This document shows, in pieces, positions 24,199 through 32,932 of a DNA stretch of 64,000 nt. The first letter of the stretch is position 1; every line of letters begins with the position of its first letter. The position numbers and the translations under genes are program-made. The stretch covers positions 124,001 through 188,000 of the forward strand of contig NZ_RAPV01000002.1 of NCBI RefSeq assembly GCF_003610295.1. The letters run 5' to 3'. The stretch comes from Paraburkholderia sp. BL23I1N1. GTDB lineage: Bacteria; Pseudomonadota; Gammaproteobacteria; Burkholderiales; Burkholderiaceae. The notes under the pieces are model-generated. The model was given only the letters and a program-made list of their open reading frames with translations, had not been told where the DNA came from and made no database searches.

Positions 24199-24927
24199 TT
24201 ACTGCGCTTCCCCGACAAGCTTTGTGCCGTCCGCGTAGACGAGCGTATCCGGCTCGAATCTGGTTTTGTACTTGCCCTCTTCCAAATTCCACACCGCTTT
24301 CTGTTCTGATATGAATTCGTTGTAGTCGCGAGTCCCTTCCCACACGTAGTCCTGCCCCGGCGCAATGGTTTCGGCAATCTTGAAGCCGACTCGACCGACT
24401 TCCTTGTCGAAGATGTCAATGAATACAAGGTCACCGGAGACACCGGCAAGGGCTTTCTCTGACTTGTTCTTGACACCGATTCGAAAGGTTTGCTGGTCAC
24501 TGAAGCGCCCGACCTGGTAATCTTTGAACCGCTCGCCTTTCTCCAGTAGGGTGACTGTGACTGCCTGATTGATGCGCGCCAACGCTTCCTCATGCTCCTT
24601 CTGGAGCTTCTCCTTCAACGCCGCCTCTTCGGCCTCCTTCTCTTTCTGCGCCGCAATCCATTTACGCTGTTCCTCGATTGCCTGACCGAGCGTCATGCCA
24701 ACCGGGATACCGCCCTTGGCTCCAAAGACCTCACTCATCTTTACTCGCACAAGGTAGCCTGCGGCGAGCTTGCGGTCTTCTTCACTGAGCTTTTGCATGC
24801 TCGGCGCAAGCTTGGTATCCCAGCTTGCCGTGTCGGATGGAATTACGGTTTCGGTCGGCTGGCTGCAGCCTGCGAACAGCGTAATAAGACTTGCGGCGAC
24901 GAGCGCCGCGCGGATTTTTGCGCGCAT
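24199..24927 (-). CDS. Predicted lipoprotein with coiled coil, 242 residues
   Basis: The signal ends in the lipobox FAGC near residue 21. Residues 85-125 form a charged coiled coil (Glu/Lys-rich, with EKEAEEAALKEKLQKEHEEA). The remainder has a beta-rich part, TFRIGVKNKSEKALAGVSG, followed by DLVFIDIFDKEVGRVGFKI. This resembles FxLYD-like domains that sit in periplasmic proteins of unknown role. It is the last gene before a long stretch of mobile debris. The function cannot be given. Confidence 0.7.
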   Translation of the reverse strand: MRAKIRAALVAASLITLFAGCSQPTETVIPSDTASWDTKLAPSMQKLSEEDRKLAAGYLVRVKMSEVFGAKGGIPVGMTLGQAIEEQRKWIAAQKEKEAEEAALKEKLQKEHEEALARINQAVTVTLLEKGERFKDYQVGRFSDQQTFRIGVKNKSEKALAGVSGDLVFIDIFDKEVGRVGFKIAETIAPGQDYVWEGTRDYNEFISEQKAVWNLEEGKYKTRFEPDTLVYADGTKLVGEAQ

Positions 24928-25220
24928 GAATTCCCCCGAGTGTTCGCTTGGTTCTTGCCTGCAGTGGCTCTTTTAAGCTTTCGTTTAGCAAACAGAAGCG
25001 AAGTCTATCCGAGATTTCGGGGCTTTATCAAGTACATCGGATATCAGGCACTGCAACCGACGTCGAGTTGGTCACGCGAGAACTTGGCATGCGGGACGAG
25101 ATGCGCGAACGCTTGCGACGCGCGCGCGACAGGACGGCTTGCGCGCAATCGCTTTTGGCATCAATGCGGGCGGGAGCAAGAGGGTGAAGTGCGCCGAAGC
25201 GGGGGCGCGAACGCGGATGG

Positions 25221-25285
25221 GGACTGTGGAATTGCTGGCAAGGGGGAGGCCGGAAGACTATCCGACCGGGGCGGTGGAATTCTTT
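25221..25285 (+). repeat. Diverged direct copy A of a coding-like fragment
   Basis: It shares the block GGCCGGAAGACTATCC and flanking bases with 26171-26235, at a 950-base offset. Translated, both contain a PEDYP motif (RGRPEDYPTGAVEFF here). Confidence 0.6.
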
Positions 25286-25648
25286 GTGTTAAATGGTGCG
25301 CGCCGCACTACAGAAGCCAAAAACTCGCGTGATTCTTCTTGACGGCCGACTGGCCGCGGCGTTTTGACGTGATGGACGACGGTCACGTTCCTCGAGGGTC
25401 TCAGGGCGGTGACGGGCGGGCGGCAGCACGATACTGTATGCATATGCAGTGCATGTGTGATTTGCTAGCGTATGAACCCCGCGTGGCCGGAGACGACGAC
25501 GCGTGAAGAGCGCGGCTTCATATATGTAGGCGCGCTTGAAATGCGAGGTGAGTTGATTAGGACCTAAGCTCAGCGCGTACATGCAACAAACTCGGCTGCC
25601 GACCGATGTTCAGCCATGTCTGGCGGGGCTTTGAGGGAAATGGCCCGT

Positions 25649-25808
25649 GCGACATCTGTTGGGTGCACTGAGATAGATGTGCGACACCGGTAGGGTGTAC
25701 ATCGCTTCCTTGCGGCCTTTTGGCGCAGCCGCCTCCTCTCAAAATCTGGTCGAAAACGCCCTAAAGCGACACGAGTAGGGTGCACTTCGCGACATCAGTA
25801 GCGTAAAT
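25649..25808 (+). repeat. Four iterated 20-bp repeats
   Basis: Units at 25649-25668, 25681-25700, 25766-25785 and 25789-25808 follow the consensus GCGACAYCNGTAGGGTGYAC; the last is the most diverged. All lie on the same strand, with start-to-start distances of 32, 85 and 23. Such arrays are transposase-binding sites at the ends of IS21- or Tn7-like elements, or iterons. Confidence 0.65.
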
Positions 25809-26170
25809 CCACATTAGGGCTCGACAGCATGGATATAGGCGTGCTGCTGCAGCACCGCCTTGCGTCCTATGTGAAGGCTTCGAGGACGACCTCAAAATAA
25901 GTTGGGTAGTGGACCACCATCTGCCCGATGGCCGCACGATGAGCCGATTTTGCCGGCGTGAAGTAGTCCAGAGTGTGACTTTCCCCTGAACTGCATCACG
26001 TAACCACTGGGCAATAACTCTGTCGGCGAATCCCACGGCGGCTTGCGCGCAAAAGTTGCTGGAAACAATGCAGGAGGTTGCCGGCAACGGAAGTGAAACG
26101 GGCGCGTCGGGAGCGCCGCTGGCGGAGGGCATGGCCGAAAGCGATTTGGGAGTAATCGCTGCGGCGGTGC

Positions 26171-26235
26171 GGGAGGCGGAATAGCTGGCGGAAGGGTGGC
26201 CGGAAGACTATCCGGCCGGGGTGACGGAGTGGTTC
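26171..26235 (+). repeat. Diverged direct copy B of a coding-like fragment
   Basis: Partner of 25221-25285; here the translation reads LAEGWPEDYPAGVTEWF after an in-frame stop. Both look like relics of one gene family. Confidence 0.6.
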
Positions 26236-26358
26236 ATAGCTGACGGACTAGCCGTGCCCCGAACAGGCGACACCGCTGCCATTTCGACGGCCATGCGACG
26301 TTGGAGGCCCTCGCCGTCTTCTTGGAAGCAAAAAAACGGAAGACCGGTTGCAAACAAA

Positions 26359-26384
26359 GGGCGCTGAAAATCGCGTCAGCGCCC
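26359..26384 (-). terminator. Hairpin, possible terminator
   Basis: Perfect 9-bp arms GGGCGCTGA and TCAGCGCCC enclose an 8-base loop. On the minus strand it is followed by TTTGTTTG. It could be a displaced terminator of a leftward transcript such as glmS. Confidence 0.5.
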
Positions 26385-26440
26385 TTCGATGATTAGTTTC
26401 GTTTACGCCTTGTTGCGTAAAGCTGTGCGGCTACGAACGC

Positions 26441-26481
26441 AACCGTAAAAGGAACTTTTTCGGGGAACCGTAAAAGAAACT
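26441..26481 (+). repeat. Pair of 16-bp direct repeats
   Basis: AACCGTAAAAGGAACT at 26441-26456 and AACCGTAAAAGAAACT at 26466-26481 differ at one position and are 25 bases apart. They stand close beyond the glmS-like segment and may be sites of another, older element end. Confidence 0.55.
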
Positions 26482-26522
26482 ATTCCATGTCAGCACCAGC
26501 GGGAACTCGGAAACTCTCGCGC

Positions 26523-26561
26523 CTCCACGGTCACCGAGTTCGCCAGATTTCTCGAACCATC
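26523..26561 (-). other. Copy of the glmS 3' end (attTn7-like segment)
   Basis: By eye, 30 of 39 positions match the final glmS codons at 27226-27264. In the glmS frame it reads GSRNLANSVTVEA, against [11 protein letters not shown] and stop in GlmS. Similarity stops outside this segment, which corresponds to the part of glmS recognised by TnsD-type target selectors. Confidence 0.7.
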
Positions 26562-27000
26562 GAACGCGTCTTGAACATCGTCCGGCTCACCGTCTGTGAT
26601 GTCGTCTTCGCAAGGTTTCCGACCACGCGCGGGCGGGAACCATTTATCAATTGCGCTCAATGCCGCTTGAGCTCACGCCCGCGTCAGCGCCTACAGGCTC
26701 CGGCTGACCTCTGAGAGAGCGCTCAATAGCCGAGCTTTGGGTCAAATTTTCAGGCGAAACCGGTGCGGTTCGGATTTCATCGCCTTTCAGGCCGATGACA
26801 TTCTGGCACCAGAAATAGCCTATCCCTGGGGGGTAAGTGAGAGGCGTGAAAACGCATTAGGCGTCAACAACGCGAAGAAGACTTTCAGCCTTGTGCACCA
26901 AGGCTTAGCGAGGGAAAGAGCCCCCTCGCAAACAGCTTTCGACCACCACTTCTGGAAGCTTTCTATTTAGGCGGGACACAAAGAACGCTATACGGTAGCG

Positions 27001-27200
27001 GAGAAGCGTTCCGTGAACGTAACCCCTACGCGATTGCTCTCAGAGCCGGGGGGCGTGAGACCGACTTTTTGACCGATTACACACTACCCAGTAGAAGTGT
27101 TCCGTGGCCCGTCCAGCAAGCGTTTGAGCCAAATTTCGACCCCCTACACGGAACGCTTTTACAAGAGGTCGCGGAACACTTTCATTTGGTGCGAACAACA
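27001..27200 (-). mobile_element. Putative Tn7-like transposon end at the glmS site
   Basis: Four copies of a 15-16 bp motif, consensus GTARAAGYGTTCCGTG, are present: direct at 27001-27015 and 27091-27106, inverted at 27147-27162 and 27170-27185. On the minus strand the outermost bases read TGTTGTTCGC, starting at 27200, just 22 bases from the glmS stop codon. Tn7-type elements begin with TGT, carry several TnsB sites of about 22 bp at each end, and insert about 25 bases past glmS. No tns gene lies in this window. Confidence 0.65.
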
Positions 27201-27222
27201 TCCTCGATGACAAGGACAGGCC

Positions 27223-29040
27223 TCACTCCACCGTCACCGACTTCGCCAGGTTGCGCGGCTTATCCACATCCGTGCCTCGCGCACACGCCGTGTGATACGC
27301 CAGCAACTGCAGCGGCACCACGTGCAGAATCGGCGACAGCAAGCCGTAGTGCTCCGGCATCCGGATCACGTGCAGACCTTCGTCATTCACGATCTTCGTA
27401 TCCGCGTCCGCGAACACATAAAGTTCGCCGCCCCGCGCGCGCACTTCCTGAATATTCGACTTCAGCTTCTCCAGCAGCGCGTCATTCGGCGCCACCGTCA
27501 CCACCGGCATCGCTTCAGTCACGAGCGCCAGCGGACCGTGCTTCAGTTCGCCGGCCGGATACGCTTCCGCGTGAATATAGGAAATCTCCTTGAGCTTCAA
27601 CGCGCCTTCGAGCGCGATCGGGTAATGCAGCCCGCGTCCGAGGAACAACGCATGTTCCTTGCGCGAAAACTCTTCCGACCACGCGATGATCTGCGGCTCC
27701 AGCGCCAGCACGCTATTCAACGCGGCCGGCAAGTGACGCAGCAGTTTCAGATACTCGGCTTCCTGCTCCTGGGTCACCTGCCCACGCAGCTTCCCGAGCG
27801 TCGCGGCCAGCACGAACAGCGCAACCAGTTGCGTCGTGAAGGCCTTCGTCGACGCCACGCCGATCTCGCGACCCGCATGCGTCAGGAACGACAATTCCGT
27901 TAGGCGCACCATCGCGCTCGTGCCGACATTGCATACCGACAGCGTATGTTTATGCCCCAGCGCCTGCGCATGCTTGAGCGCCGCCAGCGTGTCGGCCGTT
28001 TCGCCCGACTGCGAGATCACCACGACCAGCGACTTCGGATTCGGCACCGACTCACGGTAGCGATACTCGCTGGCAATTTCCACCTGGGTCGGAATCTTCG
28101 CGACCGACTCGAGCCAGTACTTCGCGGTCAGCCCCGAGTAGTAGCTCGTGCCGCACGCCAGAATCAGCAGGTTGTCGATGTCCGCGAAGACCTTGTCGGC
28201 GCCCTCGCCGAATAGCGATGCGTCGAACGAATCGGCTTGCGGGATCGTGTCGGTAATCGCACGCGGCTGCTCGAAAATTTCCTTCTGCATGAAGTGACGA
28301 TACGGGCCGAGTTCGACCGCGCCGCCATATGCCGCGACCTGGCGCACTTCGCGCTGCGCTTCGTTGCCGTCCCGATCGGCGATACGCACGCCTTCGAGCG
28401 ACAGTTCGCAGACGTCGCCTTCTTCCAGGAAGATGAAGCGTTCGGTGCTGCCGGCAAGCGCCAGCGCGTCCGAAGCGAGGAAGTTCTCACCGTTGCCGAG
28501 TCCCACTACCAGCGGCGAACCTTGCCGCGCGCCGACCACCGTATGCGGCTGATCCTTATGCAGCACCGCGATCGCGTACGCGCCGTGCAATTGCATGACG
28601 GCTTCACGCACCGCCGCGAACAGGTCGCCGCGATACAGGCTGTTAATCAGGTGGGCAATAACCTCTGTATCGGTCTGCGAGACAAACACGTAGCCCTTGC
28701 CCCGCAGCATTTCACGCAGCGATTCGTAGTTCTCGATGATGCCATTGTGTACCAACGCGAGCTCATCTTTCGAGAAGATCGGGTGGGCGTTGTCAGTCAC
28801 CGGCGCGCCGTGCGTCGCCCAGCGCGTATGCGCAATGCCCGTGATGCCATCCAGGTGGCTTTCGTGCACCTGCTCGTCCAGATCGGCAACGCGCGCGACG
28901 CTGCGCGCACGACGCGGCCCGCTGTCGCCGAGAACGGCCACGCCGCAGGAATCGTAGCCGCGATACTCGAGGCGACGCAGTCCTTCGATCAGGACGGGAA
29001 CGATATTACGTTGCGCAACCGCGCCGACAATGCCGCACAT
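27223..29040 (-). CDS. glmS: Glutamine-fructose-6-phosphate aminotransferase
   Basis: This 605-residue cytosolic enzyme converts fructose-6-phosphate and glutamine to glucosamine-6-phosphate, the first committed step toward UDP-GlcNAc for peptidoglycan and lipopolysaccharide. The nucleophile is the N-terminal Cys2 ([10 protein letters not shown]), followed by [10 protein letters not shown] and the ammonia-transfer region. Two SIS sugar-isomerase domains hold the sugar (CGTSYYSG and SQSGETADT). The C-terminus [12 protein letters not shown] is the conserved end that also serves as the Tn7 target. It follows glmU by 60 bases. The DNA beyond its stop is foreign, so its natural terminator has been displaced. 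Confidence 0.98.
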   Translation of the reverse strand: MCGIVGAVAQRNIVPVLIEGLRRLEYRGYDSCGVAVLGDSGPRRARSVARVADLDEQVHESHLDGITGIAHTRWATHGAPVTDNAHPIFSKDELALVHNGIIENYESLREMLRGKGYVFVSQTDTEVIAHLINSLYRGDLFAAVREAVMQLHGAYAIAVLHKDQPHTVVGARQGSPLVVGLGNGENFLASDALALAGSTERFIFLEEGDVCELSLEGVRIADRDGNEAQREVRQVAAYGGAVELGPYRHFMQKEIFEQPRAITDTIPQADSFDASLFGEGADKVFADIDNLLILACGTSYYSGLTAKYWLESVAKIPTQVEIASEYRYRESVPNPKSLVVVISQSGETADTLAALKHAQALGHKHTLSVCNVGTSAMVRLTELSFLTHAGREIGVASTKAFTTQLVALFVLAATLGKLRGQVTQEQEAEYLKLLRHLPAALNSVLALEPQIIAWSEEFSRKEHALFLGRGLHYPIALEGALKLKEISYIHAEAYPAGELKHGPLALVTEAMPVVTVAPNDALLEKLKSNIQEVRARGGELYVFADADTKIVNDEGLHVIRMPEHYGLLSPILHVVPLQLLAYHTACARGTDVDKPRNLAKSVTVE

Positions 29041-29100
29041 GGCTTATTCCTTTTCAGTAACGAGATTCAGGGAGCGCGCTTCGTGCGCGCGTCACGCCCA

Positions 29101-30462
29101 TCAACTTTTCTTCTTGGCCGGGCGTACATAGCCCGGCTTGCTCGTTTGAGTCTTGTCGTTCAGGACCAGCATGCCTTCTTCGACATCTTTCCAGACCGTT
29201 GTGCCCGCCGCGATCGTCACGCCACGCTTCACGCGCACAGGCGCAACGAGTTGCGTGTCGGAGCCGACGAACACGTCGTCTTCGATGATCGTGCGAAATT
29301 TGTTCGCGCCGTCGTAGTTGCAGGTGATGGTACCCGCGCCGATATTCACACGCGCCCCGATGTCCGCGTCGCCGATATACGTGAGATGGTTCGCTTTCGA
29401 GCCATGACCGAGCACTGCGTTCTTCACCTCGACGAAGTTGCCGACATGCGACTCGTCCTGCAACGACGCGCCCGGACGCAGCCGTGCATAAGGGCCGAGC
29501 ACGACGTTCGCCCCGACTTCGGCGCCTTCGATGTGCGTGAACGCGTCGATGCGTGTACCGGCGCCGATCGTCGCGTTGCGGATCACGCAGTTCGGCCCGA
29601 CGGTCACGTTGTCGGCCAGCGTAACGCGGCCTTCGAATACGCAGTTCACGTCGATGGAGACGTCGCGGCCGCATTCGAGCGAGCCGCGCACGTCGAGGCG
29701 AGCCGGATCGGCAAGCGTCACACCTGCAACCAGCAGCGTTTCGGCGACATTGTGCTGATGAATCCGTTCGAGTTCGGCAAGCTGCTGCTTGCTATTCACG
29801 CCGAGCGTTTCCCACTCTTCATCGGGCTGGGTGGTGACGACTTCGAGTCCCGCCTCAATCGCCATCTCGACCGCGTCGGTCAGGTAAAACTCGCCCTGCG
29901 CGTTGTCGTTCTTCAGCGCCGCGAGCCAGCCGCCAAGACGCCCGGTCGGCGCGACGATGATGCCGGTGTTGATTTCCGCGATCTTGAGCTGTTCGGGCGT
30001 TGCGTCTTTCTGTTCGACGATGCGCGACACCTTGCCGTGCTGATCGCGCACGATGCGGCCATAGCCACTGGGGTCGTCGAGCGTGACGGTGAGAACGCCG
30101 TAGCCGTCCCGGCCCGCGCGATCGGTCAGCGCCTGCAGCGTGCTGGCGCGCGTGAGCGGCACGTCGCCGTACAGCACCAGCGTGGGTTCGGACGGATCGA
30201 GCAAGGGCAGCGCCTGCTGGACCGCGTGGCCCGTGCCGAGTTGCTGCTCCTGCGCAGCGAACTGGACGTCCGGTGCCGCTACCGCTTGACGCACGGCTTC
30301 CGCGCCATGACCCACCACCACGACCAGACGCGTGGGCTTGAGCGCACGAGCGGTGTCGATGACATGAGCGAGGAGCGGCCGGCCGGCCAGAGGATGGAGC
30401 ACCTTGGGAAGCGCGGACCGCATGCGCTTACCGGTGCCTGCCGCCAAAATAACGATGTTCAT
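29101..30462 (-). CDS. glmU: Bifunctional UDP-GlcNAc pyrophosphorylase / GlcN-1-P acetyltransferase
   Basis: This 453-residue protein starts [20 protein letters not shown], the nucleotidyltransferase signature that binds UTP. The C-terminal half shows the left-handed beta-helix hexapeptide repeats (for example [20 protein letters not shown]) that carry acetyltransferase activity. It completes UDP-GlcNAc synthesis together with GlmS encoded next to it. The catalytic residues of the transferase lie in [20 protein letters not shown]. Length and domain order are normal. A gap of about 140 bases separates it from ttcA upstream. Confidence 0.97.
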   Translation of the reverse strand: MNIVILAAGTGKRMRSALPKVLHPLAGRPLLAHVIDTARALKPTRLVVVVGHGAEAVRQAVAAPDVQFAAQEQQLGTGHAVQQALPLLDPSEPTLVLYGDVPLTRASTLQALTDRAGRDGYGVLTVTLDDPSGYGRIVRDQHGKVSRIVEQKDATPEQLKIAEINTGIIVAPTGRLGGWLAALKNDNAQGEFYLTDAVEMAIEAGLEVVTTQPDEEWETLGVNSKQQLAELERIHQHNVAETLLVAGVTLADPARLDVRGSLECGRDVSIDVNCVFEGRVTLADNVTVGPNCVIRNATIGAGTRIDAFTHIEGAEVGANVVLGPYARLRPGASLQDESHVGNFVEVKNAVLGHGSKANHLTYIGDADIGARVNIGAGTITCNYDGANKFRTIIEDDVFVGSDTQLVAPVRVKRGVTIAAGTTVWKDVEEGMLVLNDKTQTSKPGYVRPAKKKS

Positions 30463-30605
30463 GGCGTCGGCAATCAGACGAGTTTGGAGCCGACGATTCT
30501 ATCACGCAGCCTATGACGGTAACGGCCGCTGGCGCGCCCTCACCACGAGCGGAAATGCGCGAAATCGCACATTTTCCACGTGCTTTTTGCCTGTCCCCAC
30601 GCCGC

Positions 30606-31604
30606 TCACATATCGTCGAACTGGACGATCGAGATCGGTTTCGATCCGTTGAGCAACGCGCCTTCGCCGGTATCGGTCGAACACGGCTCTTCGTCGAAAG
30701 CGATGTCACCTTGCGGATCGACCTCGCCGGTTGCGCGCAGGTCGGCAAACGGGAACAGTTTGTGATCCATCAGATGCGACGGCACGATGTTCGACAACGC
30801 ATTGAACATGTTCTCGATGCGGCCCGGGAAGCGCTTCTCCCAATCGCGGATCAGCGCTTTCATTTCAGCGCGTTTCAGGTTCGGCTGGCTGCCGCACAGG
30901 TTGCACGGAATGATCGGGAATTCGCGCAGTTCCGCGTACTTTTCCAGATCGATTTCCTTCACGTACGCGAGCGGGCGGATCACGATGTTCTTGCCGTCGT
31001 CCGATTGCAGCTTGGGCGGCATGCCCTTCAGCTTGCCGCCGTAGAACATGTTCAGCAGCAGCGTTTGCAGGATGTCGTCGCGGTGATGGCCGAGCGCGAT
31101 CTTGGTCGCACCGAGTTCGCCCGCCACGCGATACAGAATGCCGCGACGCAGCCGCGAGCACAGCGAGCAGGTGGTCTTGCCTTCCGGCACCAGCCGCTTG
31201 ACGATGCTGTACGTATCCTGGTTCTCGATGTGAAACGGAATGTCGAGCTGCTTCAGATACTCAGGCAGCACATGCTCCGGAAAGCCCGGCTGCTTCTGAT
31301 CGAGATTCACCGCAACGATGTCGAAGTTGATCGGCGCGCGTTCGCGCAACCGCATCAGGATCTCGAGCATCGCGTAGCTGTCCTTGCCGCCCGACAGGCA
31401 CACCATCACCTTGTCGCCTTCCTCGATCATGTTGAAGTCGCCGATCGCCTCACCGACCTGGCGCGCGAGCCGCTTGAACAGCTTGTTGTTCTCGTAGGCT
31501 TCTTTCTGCTCGCGGCGTGTGAGCGGCGCCTTGCCCGCGGGGGCGTGCGCGGCCTCGCCCGCCTCAGCGGCCGCCGTGCCGTTCAGGATGTCCTGAGCAT
31601 TCAT
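30606..31604 (-). CDS. ttcA: tRNA 2-thiocytidine synthetase TtcA
   Basis: This 332-residue PP-loop ATPase has [17 protein letters not shown] as its ATP-binding loop. It has the iron-sulfur cysteines [10 protein letters not shown] and CNLCGSQ needed for sulfur transfer to cytidine 32 of certain tRNAs. An Ala/Gly/Glu-rich N-terminal tail of about 25 residues precedes the conserved core, as in other Burkholderia proteins. Its start is only three bases from the folB stop, so the two are probably translated from one message. Confidence 0.95.
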   Translation of the reverse strand: MNAQDILNGTAAAEAGEAAHAPAGKAPLTRREQKEAYENNKLFKRLARQVGEAIGDFNMIEEGDKVMVCLSGGKDSYAMLEILMRLRERAPINFDIVAVNLDQKQPGFPEHVLPEYLKQLDIPFHIENQDTYSIVKRLVPEGKTTCSLCSRLRRGILYRVAGELGATKIALGHHRDDILQTLLLNMFYGGKLKGMPPKLQSDDGKNIVIRPLAYVKEIDLEKYAELREFPIIPCNLCGSQPNLKRAEMKALIRDWEKRFPGRIENMFNALSNIVPSHLMDHKLFPFADLRATGEVDPQGDIAFDEEPCSTDTGEGALLNGSKPISIVQFDDM

Positions 31605-31607
31605 GGC

Positions 31608-32003
31608 TCAATCCTCTTTGATACGGAAGACTTCGACGCCCACCGCGTCGCAGTCGGGATAAACGTCCGGCTTTTCGGTCGACACACACACCGCGCGCAC
31701 CTGCGGATGATCGAGCAGTGCCTTGACGAGGTCGTCGCAGAGGGTTTCCTGCAAGTGAATATGACCTTGTTCAACGCGGCGCGCGATGGTCGAGCGCATG
31801 AAGTCGTAGTCGACGACTTCGTGCAATTTGTCCTGAACCGGCGTGGACATCGCGAGCGGCACGAACAGTTCGACGTTGATCACGACGCGCTGTTCGCCGC
31901 GCTTTTCGAAGTCGTGCACACCGATGTTGATATGCACTTCGTAATTGCGCAGAAAGAGCCGGCGGCAATCGGCGAGCCGGGGATGCGAAAGAGCGGCAAA
32001 CAT
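31608..32003 (-). CDS. folB: Dihydroneopterin aldolase
   Basis: This 131-residue protein matches the FolB family: LRNYEVHINIGVHDFEK near the N-terminus and later the conserved VDYDFMRSTI and LQETLCDDLVKALL. It converts dihydroneopterin to 6-hydroxymethyl-dihydropterin in folate synthesis. ATG 32003 was chosen over the longer frame because it gives the normal length. An SDR lies upstream with about 100 bases between; the pairing fits a pterin pathway. Confidence 0.93.
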   Translation of the reverse strand: MFAALSHPRLADCRRLFLRNYEVHINIGVHDFEKRGEQRVVINVELFVPLAMSTPVQDKLHEVVDYDFMRSTIARRVEQGHIHLQETLCDDLVKALLDHPQVRAVCVSTEKPDVYPDCDAVGVEVFRIKED

Positions 32004-32100
32004 GTTCGTTCCAGTCGAAAAAAGTGTGCGGGACACGCAAAGGGACGCATCAACGCGCGAACGGCCGCCGGCTTTGGCCGGCAACCCGCACGCGCGCGCT

Positions 32101-32919
32101 TCAGGCGCCCGTCAAAAACATTACGTCGCGCGACAGGGGCACGAGGTGCTGCCCGCCGTCGACCACCAGCGTCGTTCCGGTGACGCCCGCTGCATCGGCG
32201 AGATACAGCGCGGCGGCGACAATATCCTCCGGCCGCGACGCGCGGCCTAGAGGCGTAGTTCGGTGAGCGGCTTCAAAATCAGCCGGCGTTTGATCGCCGG
32301 ATTGCATCGTCAGACCGGGCGCGAGCCCGACCACCCGCACTTTCGGCGCCAACGCCTGCGCCAGTGCGACCGTCGCTGTCTGCAGCGCTGCTTTTGACAG
32401 CGTGTAGGACAGGTAGTCCGGGTTCATGTTGTACAGCTTCTGGTCCAGCACATTGATAACCACGCTGCGCTGGCTTTCATCCGTGCGCGCGGCTTCCGGC
32501 GTGACCTCGAACAGCATACGCGCCAGCACGAGCGGTGCGCCGAGATTCATCGCTGTCAGCTTCAGCAGAAGGTCGTAACCGACGTTGCGCGCCGTGTCTT
32601 CTTCAAAGCGCGACGCATTGTTGACGATACAGACCGGGCGGCCCAGCGCGGCAATGCAGGCCGGCAAGAGCCGCTCGACCTGGGCTTCGTCGCCCAATTC
32701 CGCGTGCAGCGCCACCGCCCGGCGGCCCAGGGCGACGATTTCCGCGACCACTTCGTCGGCTTCTTTTCGCGACGCGCCGTAATGGACCGCCACGTCCCAG
32801 CCGCGCGCGGCGAAACCGAGCGCGAGCGAGCGCCCGATGCGGCGGGCGGCGCCGGTAATCAGCGCGATACGCGGCGTTTCAGGCGCGCGGGCGGCAGCAG
32901 TATCCAGAGAGGCGGTCAT
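32101..32919 (-). CDS. Short-chain dehydrogenase/reductase, pteridine-reductase-like
   Basis: This 272-residue Rossmann enzyme has the cofactor loop ITGAARRIGRSLA and the later NNAS. The catalytic pair is Tyr and Lys in DYLSYTLSKAAL. The GAARRIG motif, and its place beside folB, are typical of FolM/PTR1-like dihydromonapterin or pteridine reductases that use NADPH. It might also be an unrelated SDR, since the class is broad. The start is only 13 bases from the divergent methyltransferase gene, so the two share a promoter region. Confidence 0.85.
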   Translation of the reverse strand: MTASLDTAAARAPETPRIALITGAARRIGRSLALGFAARGWDVAVHYGASRKEADEVVAEIVALGRRAVALHAELGDEAQVERLLPACIAALGRPVCIVNNASRFEEDTARNVGYDLLLKLTAMNLGAPLVLARMLFEVTPEAARTDESQRSVVINVLDQKLYNMNPDYLSYTLSKAALQTATVALAQALAPKVRVVGLAPGLTMQSGDQTPADFEAAHRTTPLGRASRPEDIVAAALYLADAAGVTGTTLVVDGGQHLVPLSRDVMFLTGA

Positions 32920-32932
32920 TTACAATGCGGGG

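Larger units (their letters stand above)
24928..27222. other. 2.3 kb of mobile-element debris between lipoprotein gene and glmS
   Basis: No intact gene is supported here. The stretch holds a diverged pair of about 65-base copies (25221 and 26171), four 20-bp repeats (25649-25808), a hairpin at 26359, two short direct repeats (26441 and 26466), a copy of the glmS 3' end (26523-26561), and a repeat-rich end next to glmS (27001-27200). This is the expected appearance of a worn insertion hot spot. All protein-like frames are short and broken. Confidence 0.6.

Noticed and set aside
26490..26710. Minus-strand protein-like frame around the glmS-like copy
   Set aside because: It is short, lacks a start, and its similarity to GlmS is limited to the final residues, so it is better described as an attachment-site copy.
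27237..30516. Long plus-strand open frames across glmS and glmU
   Set aside because: They are antisense shadows caused by the high GC content; the minus-strand genes are unambiguous.
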